Origin: Pseudomonas sp. PDM04
GTDB taxonomy: Bacteria; Pseudomonadota; Gammaproteobacteria; Pseudomonadales; Pseudomonadaceae
Assembly: GCF_014851765.1 (NCBI RefSeq)
Contig: NZ_JACVAI010000005.1
Coordinates: 434,001 to 498,000, forward strand
Reading direction: 5' to 3'
DNA length: 64,000 nt
Each line of letters begins with the position of its first letter. Positions within the stretch are counted from its first letter, which is position 1. Positions 1-11,865 of this stretch are shown here, piece by piece. A model generated the notes under the pieces. It worked only from the letters and a program-made list of their open reading frames with translations. It was not told the DNA's origin and did not search any database. The position numbers and the translations under genes are program-made.

Positions 1-1304
1 GTGGTCTGATGCTGGACAACAACGCCTGGGAGCGCGTGCTCGATCAAGTCTCCGACGGTGATTTCTATCGACATGACCACCGCCTGATTTTCCGCGCGAT
101 TGCCAAGCTGGCCGACCAGAACTCGCCAATCGACGTCGTGACCCTTGCCGAGCAACTGGACAAGGAAGGTCAGACGTCCCAGGTCGGCGGCCTCGGATAC
201 CTGGGTGAATTGGCGAAGAACACGCCGTCCGTCGCCAACATCAAGGCTTATGCGCAGATCGTTCGCCAGCGCGCGACCCTGCGTCAGCTGATCGGCATCA
301 GCACCGAAATCGCCGACAGCGCCTTCAACCCGGAAGGTCGCACCGCCGAAGAGATTCTCGACGAAGCCGAACGGCAGATCTTCCAGATCGCCGAGGCCCG
401 GCCGAAGACCGGCGGCCCGGTGGGTGTGAATGAGCTGCTGACCAAGGCGATCGATCGCATCGATACGCTGTTCAACACGGCCGACGCGATCACCGGCCTG
501 TCCACCGGTTACACCGACCTCGATGAAAAGACCAGCGGTCTGCAACCGTCCGACCTGATCATCGTCGCCGGCCGTCCGTCCATGGGTAAAACCACCTTCG
601 CGATGAACCTGGTGGAAAACGCAGTGCTGCGCAGCGACAAGGCCGTACTGGTTTACTCGCTGGAGATGCCAGGCGAATCGCTGATCATGCGTATGCTCTC
701 GTCCCTGGGGCGTATCGATCAGACCAAGGTGCGTTCGGGCCAACTGGATGACGATGACTGGCCGCGCCTGACCTCGGCGGTCAACCTGCTCAATGATCGC
801 AAGTTGTTCATCGACGACACCGCCGGCATCAGCCCCTCGGAAATGCGCGCCCGCACCCGACGCTTGGTGCGCGAGCACGGTGAAGTCGGTCTGATCATGA
901 TCGACTACCTGCAACTGATGCAGATTCCGGGCTCCAGCGGCGATAACCGGACCAACGAAATTTCCGAGATCTCCCGTTCCCTGAAGGCCCTGGCCAAGGA
1001 ATTCAACTGCCCGGTGGTTGCGCTGTCCCAGCTCAACCGTTCCCTGGAGCAACGGCCGAACAAGCGTCCGGTGAACTCCGACTTGCGGGAATCCGGAGCG
1101 ATCGAGCAGGACGCCGACGTGATCATGTTCGTGTACCGCGACGAGGTGTATCACCCGGAAACCGAGCACAAGGGCATTGCCGAGATCATCATCGGCAAGC
1201 AGCGGAACGGTCCGATCGGTTTTATCCGGCTGGCGTTCATCGGCAAATACACACGCTTCGAGAACCTGGCGCCAGGTAGCTACAACTTCGATGACGATGA
1301 GTAA
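1..1304 (+). CDS. dnaB: Replicative DNA helicase DnaB (5' end missing)
   Basis: This is the hexameric helicase that unwinds DNA ahead of the replication fork and works with primase. The reading frame is open from base 1, so about the first 30-35 residues lie outside the window; the first ATG inside (base 9) is internal. The DnaB N-terminal helical domain is followed by a RecA-like motor domain with the Walker A sequence GRPSMGKTT (bases about 570-596), the MIDYLQLM Walker B region and the SDLRESGAIEQDAD motif. It ends DDDE, as usual for the genus. An imperfect hairpin follows at 1331-1359. Identification is very secure. Confidence 0.97.
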   Translation, partial: GLMLDNNAWERVLDQVSDGDFYRHDHRLIFRAIAKLADQNSPIDVVTLAEQLDKEGQTSQVGGLGYLGELAKNTPSVANIKAYAQIVRQRATLRQLIGISTEIADSAFNPEGRTAEEILDEAERQIFQIAEARPKTGGPVGVNELLTKAIDRIDTLFNTADAITGLSTGYTDLDEKTSGLQPSDLIIVAGRPSMGKTTFAMNLVENAVLRSDKAVLVYSLEMPGESLIMRMLSSLGRIDQTKVRSGQLDDDDWPRLTSAVNLLNDRKLFIDDTAGISPSEMRARTRRLVREHGEVGLIMIDYLQLMQIPGSSGDNRTNEISEISRSLKALAKEFNCPVVALSQLNRSLEQRPNKRPVNSDLRESGAIEQDADVIMFVYRDEVYHPETEHKGIAEIIIGKQRNGPIGFIRLAFIGKYTRFENLAPGSYNFDDDE

Positions 1305-1330
1305 GCTCTTCATCGCCTGACCCGGTCACG

Positions 1331-1359
1331 CAATTTCCGACCACAGTCGTCGGAATTGG
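1331..1359 (+). terminator. Imperfect hairpin after dnaB
   Basis: The arms CAATTTCCGAC and GTCGGAATTG can pair with one bulged base around a 7-base loop, 27 bases after the dnaB stop. No strong T run follows, so this may be a weak terminator or an mRNA end structure. A TATATT sequence at 1373-1378 could be a -10 element for the next gene, but no good -35 is visible. Confidence 0.35.
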
Positions 1360-1420
1360 TCAAAATTTGTGCTATATTCCGCGCCCGCGAAATTCCACGT
1401 AAGCCAAATCGGTCATCGTC

Positions 1421-3739
<2,319 letters not shown>

Positions 3740-3759
3740 GGCCTTGATGGAATGAACGG

Positions 3760-3785
3760 AACGCCAACCTTCGGGTTGGCGTTTT
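3760..3785 (+). terminator. Rho-independent terminator after the ygiQ-type gene
   Basis: A perfect 10-base-pair stem (AACGCCAACC / GGTTGGCGTT) closed by a TTCG tetraloop, with the stem end running into a short T run. It lies 20 bases after the stop codon. Confidence 0.9.
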
Positions 3786-4081
3786 GCGTTGTGGCGGGCA
3801 CTGATACTGGCTTGGGCCTATCGGCCTCATCGCGAGCTGGCTCGCTCGCACCCTGGAATGGAGTCCTTTCGTGGGAGCGATCCTGCTCGCGCTGAGGCCG
3901 TTCCCACCAACAAGTTTGCAACGGCCCGCCACAAATACGTGCAACCGATTCCCGATGATTTCCCGCATCGCCCGATTTTGGTGCTGTACTGCCTCCAGTA
4001 AAGGGAGAAAGCGCCAATGCCCTCGGGTGGCATAAGTCTTGCGCGCTTTCGAATAGGCTCAAGGCTCGCAGGAGGCACGCC
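3786..4081. other. Intergenic region before the transglutaminase operon
   Basis: About 300 bases with no credible gene. It holds a degenerate REP pair (3829-3895). The bases just before the GTG start at 4082 contain AGGAG, which supports that start. No promoter elements are convincing by eye. Confidence 0.6.
3829..3895. repeat. Degenerate REP doublet
   Basis: Two inverted, partly decayed copies of the genome's REP core: CATCGCGAGCTGGCTCGCTCG, then GTGGGAGCGATCCTGCTCGCGC in the opposite orientation. Confidence 0.7.
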
Positions 4082-7000
4082 GTGTCGATTCATGTCGCAT
4101 TGCACCACGTCACGCATTACCGCTACGACCGCGCCGTCGAACTCGGCCCGCAGATCGTTCGCCTGCGTCCGGCTGCCCACAGTCGCACGCGGATTTTGTC
4201 CTATGCGTTGAAAGTCTCTCCCGAGCAGCACTTCATCAACTGGCAGCAGGACCCCCAGGGCAATTACCTCGCCCGCCTGGTGTTTCCCGAGAAAACCACC
4301 GAACTGCGGATCGAGGTCGACCTGCTGGCGGAAATGGCGGTGTTCAACCCGTTCGACTTTTTTCTCGAGCCCTACGCGGAAAAGATCCCGTTTGCCTACG
4401 CCGCAGACGAACGCAAGGAGCTGGCGCCGTACCTGGAAACGCTGCCCCTGACACCGAAGTTCAAAGCCTATCTGGACGGCATCGACCGTACACCGCTGCC
4501 GAGCGTGGATTTCCTCGTCGCGCTCAATCAGCGCCTGAGCGAGGACATTGGCTACCTGATCCGCATGGAGCCGGGCGTGCAGACGCCCGAATACACCCTC
4601 GAACACGCGAGCGGTTCCTGTCGCGACTCGGCGTGGCTGCTGGTGCAACTGTTGCGCAACCTGGGGCTGGCGGCCCGTTTTGTCTCCGGCTACCTGATTC
4701 AACTGACGGCCGACGTCAAAAGCCTGGACGGTCCGTCGGGCACCGACGTGGATTTCACCGACCTGCATGCCTGGTGCGAAGTCTACTTGCCCGGTGCCGG
4801 CTGGATCGGCCTGGACGCGACCTCCGGGCTGTTTGCCGGTGAAGGGCACATCCCGTTGGCTTGCAGCCCCGATCCGGGCTCTGCGGCACCGATCAGTGGC
4901 CTGGTGGAGCCCTGTGAGTGCGAGTTCACCCATGAAATGTCCGTGGAGCGGATCTGGGAAGCGCCGCGCGTCACCAAGCCCTACACCGATGAACAGTGGC
5001 TGGCGATCCAGGCGCTGGGCCGGCAGATCGACGCCGACCTGCTGGAAGGCGACGTGCGCCTGACCATGGGCGGCGAGCCGACGTTCGTGTCCATCGACGA
5101 CCCGGACGGTGCCGAATGGAACACCGCCGCGCTCGGGCCGGACAAGCGACGCCTGTCTGCCGAACTGTTCCAGCGCCTGCGCAAGCGCTATGCGCCCAAC
5201 GGGCTGGTGCATTTCGGCCAGGGCAAGTGGTACCCCGGCGAGCAGCTGCCGCGCTGGTCGCTGAATGCGTACTGGCGGCGCGACGGTGTGCCGATCTGGC
5301 ACAACAGCGCGCTGATCGCCGATGAGCAGCAGGACTATGGCGCCGATGGCGAACTGGCGGGGCGTTTCCTGGCGAGCGTGGCGGAACGTCTGAAAATTCC
5401 GGCACGTTTTGTGTTTCCAGCCTACGAGGACAATTTCTATTACCTGTGGCGCGAGGGCGCTTTACCGCAAAACGTCAGCGCCGAAGATTCGCGACTGGAC
5501 GATCCGCTGGAGCGAGCGCGCCTGCGTAAAGTGTTCAGCCAGGGCCTGGACAAGGTGATCGGCCAGGTGCTGCCTCTGGCGCGCACCGCCAAGGGTGATC
5601 AGTGGCAGAGCGGGCGCTGGTACCTGCGCGACGAGCATTGCCGGCTGGTGCCGGGAGACTCGCCGCTGGGTTATCGCCTGCCGCTCGGTTCGCAACCCTG
5701 GGTGAAGGCGGCCGAGTATCCGTTCATTCATCCACAGGACCCGAATCAGGATTTCCCGTCGCTGCCGGACACCGAGCAACTGCAACGCCAGAGTATGGCG
5801 GCTGTCGAGCAGGACCGGGCGCCGCAGGTCGATGAGTCCGCGGACTGGCTGACGCGCACCGCGCTCTGTGCCGAGGCGCGAGAGGGGCGGTTGTACCTGT
5901 TCATGCCGCCACTGGAGCGGGTCGAGGATTATCTGCAACTGGTCGCCGCCATCGAGGCCACGGCGCAGGAGCTGCATTGTCCGGTGTTGCTGGAGGGTTA
6001 TGAACCGCCAGGCGATCCGCGCCTGGGCAACTTTCGCATCACCCCCGACCCCGGGGTGATCGAAGTCAACGTGCAGCCCTCCGCCACCTGGGACGAACTG
6101 GTCGAGCGCACCGAGTTTCTCTATGAGCAGGCGCGGCAGACACGGCTGACTACCGAAAAATTCATGATCGATGGGCGGCACACTGGCACCGGTGGCGGTA
6201 ACCATTTCGTACTGGGCGGAGCGACTCCGGCTGACTCACCGTTTCTGCGCCGCCCTGACCTGCTGCGTAGCCTGATCAGTTACTGGCATAACCACCCATC
6301 GCTTTCCTACCTGTTTTCCGGTTTGTTCATCGGTCCGACCTCTCAGGCGCCACGCGTCGATGAAGCGCGCAACGATGCGCTGTACGAGCTGGAAATCGCC
6401 TTTGCACAGATGCCCGCTCGCGGCGAAGAGTGCCCGCCGTGGCGGGTCGACCGGCTGTTGCGCAATCTGCTGATCGACGTGACCGGCAATACCCACCGGG
6501 CCGAGTTCTGTATCGACAAGCTGTATTCCCCGGATGGCGCGACCGGGCGCCTGGGCCTGCTGGAGTTGCGCGCGTTCGAGATGCCGCCCCATGCGCGCAT
6601 GAGCCTGGTCCAGCAATTGCTGTTGCGGGCTTTGGTCGCGCGGTTCTGGCGCGAGCCGTATGCGCCGCCGAAACTGGCGCGCTGGGGCACCGAACTGCAT
6701 GACCGGTTCCTGTTGCCGCACTTCATCGAGCAGGATTTCGCCGACGTGATCGTCGACCTCAATGCGGCAGGTTATCCGCTGCGGGCCGAGTGGTTTGCCG
6801 CGCATCTGGAGTTCCGCTTTCCCAAGGTCGGCGACTACGCCGTGAGCGGCATCGAACTGGAACTGCGGCAGGCGCTGGAACCCTGGCATGTGCTGGGCGA
6901 GGAGGGCGCCGCTGGCGGCACGGTGCGTTATGTGGATTCGTCGCTGGAGCGCCTGCAGGTCAAGCTCAGCGGCCTGCCCCCGCAACGCTACCTGCTGACG

Positions 7001-7357
7001 TGCAACGGCGTGCCGGTGCCCTTGCAGCCCACCGGGCGAACCGGCGAATTCGTGGCGGGCGTGCGGTTCCGGGCCTGGCAGCCGGCCAATTGCCTGCAAC
7101 CGACGATCCCGGTCCATGCGCCGCTGGTGTTCGATCTGCTCGATACCTGGATGCAGCGCTCACTGGGTGGCTGTCAGTATCACGTTGCCCATCCGGGAGG
7201 GCGCAACTACGAGACCCTGCCGGTGAACGCCAATGAAGCCGAGAGTCGGCGGATGGCGCGGTTTTTCCGCATTGGACACCGCCCTGGAAAACTGCCCATA
7301 CCGACGCTGGACATTAACGACGAGCTGCCGATGACGCTCGATTTACGACGTTTCTGA
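4082..7357 (+). CDS. Transglutaminase-like / DUF2126 large protein
   Basis: A 1091-residue protein starting at GTG with AGGAG upstream. Residues about 1-90 look like the transglutaminase N-terminal beta domain. The transglutaminase-like core follows, with the complete triad C180 (GSCRDSAW), H229 (LHAWCEVY) and D245 (GWIGLDAT). The remainder, about 290-1091, matches DUF2126, found fused to such cores. Published comparative genomics (Iyer, Aravind and colleagues on ATP-grasp amidoligases) places these genes with ATP-grasp and alpha-E proteins in predicted peptide-synthesis or modification systems. It is first of three co-directional genes, with an 88-base gap to the next. The in vivo reaction is unknown. 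No signal peptide, so it is probably cytoplasmic. Confidence 0.9.
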   Translation: MSIHVALHHVTHYRYDRAVELGPQIVRLRPAAHSRTRILSYALKVSPEQHFINWQQDPQGNYLARLVFPEKTTELRIEVDLLAEMAVFNPFDFFLEPYAEKIPFAYAADERKELAPYLETLPLTPKFKAYLDGIDRTPLPSVDFLVALNQRLSEDIGYLIRMEPGVQTPEYTLEHASGSCRDSAWLLVQLLRNLGLAARFVSGYLIQLTADVKSLDGPSGTDVDFTDLHAWCEVYLPGAGWIGLDATSGLFAGEGHIPLACSPDPGSAAPISGLVEPCECEFTHEMSVERIWEAPRVTKPYTDEQWLAIQALGRQIDADLLEGDVRLTMGGEPTFVSIDDPDGAEWNTAALGPDKRRLSAELFQRLRKRYAPNGLVHFGQGKWYPGEQLPRWSLNAYWRRDGVPIWHNSALIADEQQDYGADGELAGRFLASVAERLKIPARFVFPAYEDNFYYLWREGALPQNVSAEDSRLDDPLERARLRKVFSQGLDKVIGQVLPLARTAKGDQWQSGRWYLRDEHCRLVPGDSPLGYRLPLGSQPWVKAAEYPFIHPQDPNQDFPSLPDTEQLQRQSMAAVEQDRAPQVDESADWLTRTALCAEAREGRLYLFMPPLERVEDYLQLVAAIEATAQELHCPVLLEGYEPPGDPRLGNFRITPDPGVIEVNVQPSATWDELVERTEFLYEQARQTRLTTEKFMIDGRHTGTGGGNHFVLGGATPADSPFLRRPDLLRSLISYWHNHPSLSYLFSGLFIGPTSQAPRVDEARNDALYELEIAFAQMPARGEECPPWRVDRLLRNLLIDVTGNTHRAEFCIDKLYSPDGATGRLGLLELRAFEMPPHARMSLVQQLLLRALVARFWREPYAPPKLARWGTELHDRFLLPHFIEQDFADVIVDLNAAGYPLRAEWFAAHLEFRFPKVGDYAVSGIELELRQALEPWHVLGEEGAAGGTVRYVDSSLERLQVKLSGLPPQRYLLTCNGVPVPLQPTGRTGEFVAGVRFRAWQPANCLQPTIPVHAPLVFDLLDTWMQRSLGGCQYHVAHPGGRNYETLPVNANEAESRRMARFFRIGHRPGKLPIPTLDINDELPMTLDLRRF

Positions 7358-7445
7358 ACCGTACGCGACGCTCGGATTTTTCGTCTATCCGGGCGTCACA
7401 CGCCTGCGTTAGTCTGACCGTTCCCCGCTGTCTGCCGAGCTTTCC

Positions 7446-9932
7446 ATGCCTGACCTGCTAGACCGCTACCCGCTCACGGCGGGTTCCTACCACGAACTGC
7501 TCGACGCGAGCGGCGGCGTCCGTGCGCACTGGCGTCGACTGCTCGATCAGTTGCAACGCAGCACGCCCGCGCAGCTGGTGCAGCGCCAAGCCTTGCTGAC
7601 ACGACAGATCCAGGAAAACGGCGTGACCTACAACGTCTACGCCGACCCCAAGGGAGCGGATCGGCCCTGGGAGCTGGACCTGTTGCCGCATGTGATCGCT
7701 GCCGACGAGTGGGAACAATTATCGGCGGGCATTGCCCAGCGGGCGCGTCTGTTGAACGCCGTGCTGGCCGACCTGTACGGCCCGCAACGTTTGATCGCCG
7801 AGGGCCTGCTGCCTGCCGAACTGGTGTTCGGCCATAACAATTTCCTCTGGCCCTGTCAGGGCATCACGCCACCGGACGGGGCCTTTTTGCACCTGTACGC
7901 CGTGGACCTGGCGCGAACGCCGGACGGTCGCTGGTGGGTGACGGCGGATCGCACCCAGGCGCCGTCCGGTGCCGGATACGCCCTGGAAAATCGCACGATC
8001 GTGTCCCGGGCCTTCCCGGAGCTGTACCGCGATCTGAAGGTGCAGCACCTGGCCGGATTCTTTCGAACGCTTCAGGAAACCCTGGCCCGTCAGGCGCCCA
8101 GCAGCGACGAGGCACCCTTGGTGGTGTTGCTGACGCCGGGGCGTTTCAACGAAAGCTATTTCGAGCACCTGTATCTGGCGCGGCAGCTGGGTTACCCCCT
8201 GGTGGAGGGTGGCGACCTCACGGTGCGCGATGCCACCGTCTACCTGAAAACCCTGAGCGGCCTGCGCCGGGTTCACGCCATCATGCGCCGGCTCGACGAC
8301 GACTTCTGTGACCCGCTGGAGCTGCGCACCGATTCGGCCCTTGGCGTGCCGGGCCTGCTCGAAGCCGTGCGGCAGGGCCGTGTGCTGGTGGCCAACGCGC
8401 TGGGCAGCGGTGTGCTGGAGTCGCCGGGGCTGCTGGGCTTTCTGCCCCGAATCAATCAGTTCCTGTTTGGCGAAGAACTGATCCTGCCCTCCATCGCCAC
8501 CTGGTGGTGCGGCGAAGCGCCGGTGTTGGCCCAGGCGCTGGAAAAACTGCCGCAATTGCTGATAAGGCCGGCGTTTCCCTCCCAGAGCTTCGCCCCGGTG
8601 CTGGGACGGGATTTGAGCGAAGAGCAGCGCCGGGCGCTCGCCGAACGCATGCAGGCGCGACCTTACGCCTACGTGGCGCAAGAGCTGGCACAATTGTCCC
8701 AGGCGCCGGTGTGGCAGGCCGAGAATGGCCAGTTGCAGCCCCGGGCCATCGGCATGCGCGTTTATGCGGTGGCCAGCGCTAACGGTTATCGGGTACTGCC
8801 CGGTGGCTTGACCCGCGTGGCCGCCGAAGCGGATGCCGAAGTGGTGTCGATGCAACGCGGCGGCGCGAGCAAGGACACCTGGGTGCTGGGCGACCGGCCG
8901 CCCAGCGGCGAGCAGTGGAAAGCCCAGCGCAGCATCGGCGTGCACGACCTGGTGCGACGCGATCCATATTTGCCGTCGCGGGTCGTGGAGAACCTTTTCT
9001 GGTTCGGTCGTTACTGCGAGCGCTGCGATGACAGCGCCCGGCTATTGCGGATCATGCTGGCGCGCTACGTCGACGGTGACGACCCGCAAGCTCTGCTGGC
9101 GGCGGTCGATCTGGGCGAGCGACTGATGCTGCTGCCCGATGAAGGCACCTTGCCGGAGCGCTTGCTGGCGGCGTTGCTCGGCAATGACTGGCCATTCAGC
9201 CTGCGCGCCAATCTGCAGCGTTTGCAGTGGGCGGCGTCGCAGGTGCGTGGCAAGCTTTCCCGGGAAAACTGGCAGGCGCTGGTGGAGTTGCAGCGTGAAG
9301 CGATGGAGCTGGAAACCGCAGAGCCGGACTTCGGCGAGTTGCTGGATTTTCTCAACCGCCTGGTGATGTCGCTGGCGGCGTTGTCCGGTTTCGCCCTCGA
9401 CGACATGACGCGCGACGAAGGCTGGCGATTCCTGATGATCGGAAGGCGCATCGAGCGCCTGCAGTTTCTCAGCGCCAGTCTGGCGGCGTTCCTGCGCGGC
9501 AGTGGGGGGTTCGATCAGGCAGGGCTCGAGTGGTTGCTGGAGCTGGGAAACAGCAGCATCACCTACCGTTCGCGCTACCTGGCGGTGGCGCAATTGATCC
9601 CGGTACTCGACCTGTTGCTGCTCGACGAACAGAACCCGCACGCGGTGCTGTTCCAGCTGAAGCTGGTGACCCGCAGCCTCAAACGCCTGAACGACGATTT
9701 CGCCGCGCCGCGCGAAGCGGTGCTGCCGCTGTTGGTGGAGCGCCTGGCGCGTTTCGACCTGGGTTGCCTGGAGAATCCGCTGTTCGGCGAAACCAGTGTG
9801 CGGGCCGCAGTCGACGGCCTGGCTGACCTGTTGCAAGAGATCGCAGACGCCAGCGGACTGGTGTCGGATCGCCTGGCGCTGCGCCACTTCGCCCACGTCG
9901 ACGATGTCAGCCAGCGTACGGTGTCCGTCTGA
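7446..9932 (+). CDS. Circularly permuted ATP-grasp / alpha-E domain protein
   Basis: An 828-residue two-part protein. Residues about 1-480 match the circularly permuted type-2 ATP-grasp domain (DUF404/DUF407 type), expected to use ATP to join a carboxylate to an amine. From about residue 510 (SRVVENLFWFGRYCER) to the end it matches the alpha-E helical domain (DUF403). This fusion is a known architecture; the two halves are separate genes in some bacteria. Its stop overlaps the start of the next transglutaminase by one base (TGATG), implying translational coupling. It is probably the energy-consuming ligase of the cluster, with substrate unknown. Confidence 0.9.
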   Translation: MPDLLDRYPLTAGSYHELLDASGGVRAHWRRLLDQLQRSTPAQLVQRQALLTRQIQENGVTYNVYADPKGADRPWELDLLPHVIAADEWEQLSAGIAQRARLLNAVLADLYGPQRLIAEGLLPAELVFGHNNFLWPCQGITPPDGAFLHLYAVDLARTPDGRWWVTADRTQAPSGAGYALENRTIVSRAFPELYRDLKVQHLAGFFRTLQETLARQAPSSDEAPLVVLLTPGRFNESYFEHLYLARQLGYPLVEGGDLTVRDATVYLKTLSGLRRVHAIMRRLDDDFCDPLELRTDSALGVPGLLEAVRQGRVLVANALGSGVLESPGLLGFLPRINQFLFGEELILPSIATWWCGEAPVLAQALEKLPQLLIRPAFPSQSFAPVLGRDLSEEQRRALAERMQARPYAYVAQELAQLSQAPVWQAENGQLQPRAIGMRVYAVASANGYRVLPGGLTRVAAEADAEVVSMQRGGASKDTWVLGDRPPSGEQWKAQRSIGVHDLVRRDPYLPSRVVENLFWFGRYCERCDDSARLLRIMLARYVDGDDPQALLAAVDLGERLMLLPDEGTLPERLLAALLGNDWPFSLRANLQRLQWAASQVRGKLSRENWQALVELQREAMELETAEPDFGELLDFLNRLVMSLAALSGFALDDMTRDEGWRFLMIGRRIERLQFLSASLAAFLRGSGGFDQAGLEWLLELGNSSITYRSRYLAVAQLIPVLDLLLLDEQNPHAVLFQLKLVTRSLKRLNDDFAAPREAVLPLLVERLARFDLGCLENPLFGETSVRAAVDGLADLLQEIADASGLVSDRLALRHFAHVDDVSQRTVSV

Positions 9933-10822
9933 TGAGCGCCCGTTACCAGATTTTCCACGACACTCATTATCACTACGACAGCCCGGTGTCCCTCGCCCAG
10001 CAGTTGGCGCATCTGTGGCCGCGACCGTGTGCGTGGCAGCGCTGCACCGAGCAGCAACTGCAGATCAGCCCCGAGCCGACTTCGCGCCGGGACGAGTTGG
10101 ACGTGTTCGGCAATCCGCTCGCGCGCCTGGCGTTCGAGCGGCCCCATGATGAATTGCAGGTCAATGCCCGGCTCACCGTTGAAGTGCTGGCCAGGCCTGT
10201 GCTGGATTTCACCCGGTCCCCGGCCTGGGAGGACACCCGCGATGCGCTGACCTACAGCGGCCAGCCACTGACTGCCGAGCGACTGGATGCGTGTCGATAT
10301 CGATTCCAGTCGCCCTATGTGCACCTCAAGCGCAATTTCGTCGACTTCTCGCAAAGCTGTTTCCCGGCTGGTCGACCGCTGTTGCTGGGTGTCCAGGCGT
10401 TGATGGAGAAGATTTTCGGCGAGTTCACCTTCGATGCCGAAGCCACCCAGGTGGCGACGCCCCTGGTGGAAGTGCTGGAACGCCGGCGCGGGGTGTGCCA
10501 GGACTTCGCCCACCTGATGCTCGCGTGCGTACGCTCACGGGGGCTGGCGGCGAGGTACGTCAGCGGCTACCTGTTGACCCAGCCACCGCCGGGGCAGCCG
10601 CGCCTGATCGGCGCCGATGCCTCGCATGCCTGGGTTTCGGTGTATTGCCCGGTGCTGGGATGGGTGGATTTCGACCCGACCAACAATGTGCAGCCGGCGC
10701 TGGAACACATCACCCTGGCCTGGGGCCGGGACTTTTCCGATGTGTCGCCGTTGCGAGGGGTGATTCTGGGAGGCGGCAATCACGACCCGGAGGTTCGCGT
10801 CACCGTGATGCCATTGGACTGA
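9932..10822 (+). CDS. Small transglutaminase-like protein
   Basis: A 296-residue protein with the transglutaminase N-terminal beta domain (about 1-90) and a transglutaminase-like core carrying a full triad: C189 (GVCQDFAH), H232 (SHAWVSVY) and D248 (WVDFDPTN). Bacterial members of this family often act as peptidases or amidases rather than cross-linkers, so the direction of the reaction is uncertain. The start codon overlaps the stop of the ATP-grasp/alpha-E gene. It is the second transglutaminase-like enzyme of the cluster and lacks the DUF2126 part. A REP pair follows. Confidence 0.9.
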   Translation: MSARYQIFHDTHYHYDSPVSLAQQLAHLWPRPCAWQRCTEQQLQISPEPTSRRDELDVFGNPLARLAFERPHDELQVNARLTVEVLARPVLDFTRSPAWEDTRDALTYSGQPLTAERLDACRYRFQSPYVHLKRNFVDFSQSCFPAGRPLLLGVQALMEKIFGEFTFDAEATQVATPLVEVLERRRGVCQDFAHLMLACVRSRGLAARYVSGYLLTQPPPGQPRLIGADASHAWVSVYCPVLGWVDFDPTNNVQPALEHITLAWGRDFSDVSPLRGVILGGGNHDPEVRVTVMPLD

Positions 10823-10842
10823 CAGCAGCCCTTTCGCCCTGC

Positions 10843-10938
10843 GTGGGAGCGAGCCTGCTCGCGATGGACGTGAAGGTGACGCGGGGAATCAGATGCCCGG
10901 ACGCCTTCACATACTTTGCGAACGTGCTCGCTCCTGCA
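10843..10938. repeat. REP doublet
   Basis: A clean core (GTGGGAGCGAGCCTGCTCGC) near 10843 faces a shortened inverted copy near 10919-10938. It lies between convergent genes. Confidence 0.7.
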
Positions 10939-10959
10939 ACGTTCAGAGCGGCTGCAGGC

Positions 10960-11151
10960 TCAGGCGTCGGGCGCCTGGTCCTTCGGAGTTTCAGCATCAC
11001 TTTCTGCAGCCGCGTCACCGTCTGTTTCCGGGTTCAGTGCGGCGGCTTCTTCTTCAGCCATCGCTTTCTTGCGCTGAAGTTTTTCCTCTTTCTTCTGCTC
11101 CTTGGCCAGGTCTCTCTGACGTTTGGCGAAGGAATAATTAGGTTTGGCCAT
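10960..11151 (-). CDS. Small highly charged conserved-looking protein
   Basis: A 63-residue protein beginning MAKPNYSFAKRQRDLAKEQ. The chosen ATG at 11151 has AAAGGA seven bases upstream, which is better than the longer in-frame start at 11211. The N-terminal two-thirds is rich in Lys, Arg, Gln and Glu and likely helical; the last 25 residues are acidic (Asp, Glu, Ala). I recognise it only as a short protein often seen in Pseudomonas, with no known function. It lies just downstream of the LOG-family gene on the same strand, 67 bases away, so co-transcription is possible. Confidence 0.75.
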   Translation of the reverse strand: MAKPNYSFAKRQRDLAKEQKKEEKLQRKKAMAEEEAAALNPETDGDAAAESDAETPKDQAPDA

Positions 11152-11218
11152 GGGCGATCCTTTGGGGTCGAAGGTGAGGTGAACGGCGCATATTCTGCCC
11201 GGTATCGGCACCGAAGGG

Positions 11219-11806
11219 TTAGTCGGGCGTTTGCTCGGTCCACTTTGGTGTCACTGTCGGCTGCCAGGCGTTCAGGGCGTCGAGCAGCGTTTGCGGCGAT
11301 TCGCTGACTTGCAGCATGTCACGGTGTGCTCCGCGAACGAAGCCTTCGCCGACGATGTGATCAAGGAAACCGGTCAATTTGCTGTAGAAACCGTTCACTT
11401 CCAGCAAACCCAGGGGTTTGCCGTGGTAACCGAGCTGGCCCCAGGTCCAGACTTCGAACAGTTCTTCCAGGGTGCCCAGGCCGCCGGGCAGGGCGATGAA
11501 CGCGTCGCTGAGCTCGGCCATCCGGGCCTTGCGCGCGTGCATGCCATCGACCACTTCCAGGCGAGTCAGGCCGCTGTGGCCGATTTCCTTGTCTTTCAGG
11601 CTTTGGGGAATGATTCCGATCACTTCACCGCCGGCCGCCAGTGCGGCGTCGGCCACGATCCCCATCAGGCCCACGGCGCCACCGCCGTACACCAGGGTCA
11701 ACTGGCGCTGCGCCAAGGTGCGCCCGAGGGCGACGGCAGCTTCACGATAGGCCGGATGGGAGCCGGTGCTGGCGCCACAAAATACACAAACGGATGCTAA
11801 TGACAT
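11219..11806 (-). CDS. LOG family (TIGR00730) nucleotide-binding protein
   Basis: A 195-residue Rossmann-fold protein of the LOG/lysine-decarboxylase-like family. Members characterised in plants and some bacteria release cytokinin bases from their ribotides by phosphoribohydrolase activity; many bacterial members probably act on AMP or other nucleotides. Hallmarks visible are the GGGAVGLMG loop, the substrate-binding RK pair in MHARKARM and the PGGLGTLEE motif. The start at 11806 (MSLASVCVFCGAS) has GGAGCAAGG upstream and fits the family length better than the longer frame from 11833. It is transcribed away from azurin. Confidence 0.92.
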   Translation of the reverse strand: MSLASVCVFCGASTGSHPAYREAAVALGRTLAQRQLTLVYGGGAVGLMGIVADAALAAGGEVIGIIPQSLKDKEIGHSGLTRLEVVDGMHARKARMAELSDAFIALPGGLGTLEELFEVWTWGQLGYHGKPLGLLEVNGFYSKLTGFLDHIVGEGFVRGAHRDMLQVSESPQTLLDALNAWQPTVTPKWTEQTPD

Positions 11807-11865
11807 GCCTTGCTCCAGGATCAGGGTGACCACAGGGTAAAGGCAGTGACGCGACGCTCCAAGGT

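Noticed and set aside
3827..5302. Minus-strand frame of 491 codons
   Set aside because: It lies opposite the transglutaminase core and runs into a REP region; composition (many Arg, Gln, Val) is typical of antisense shadows.
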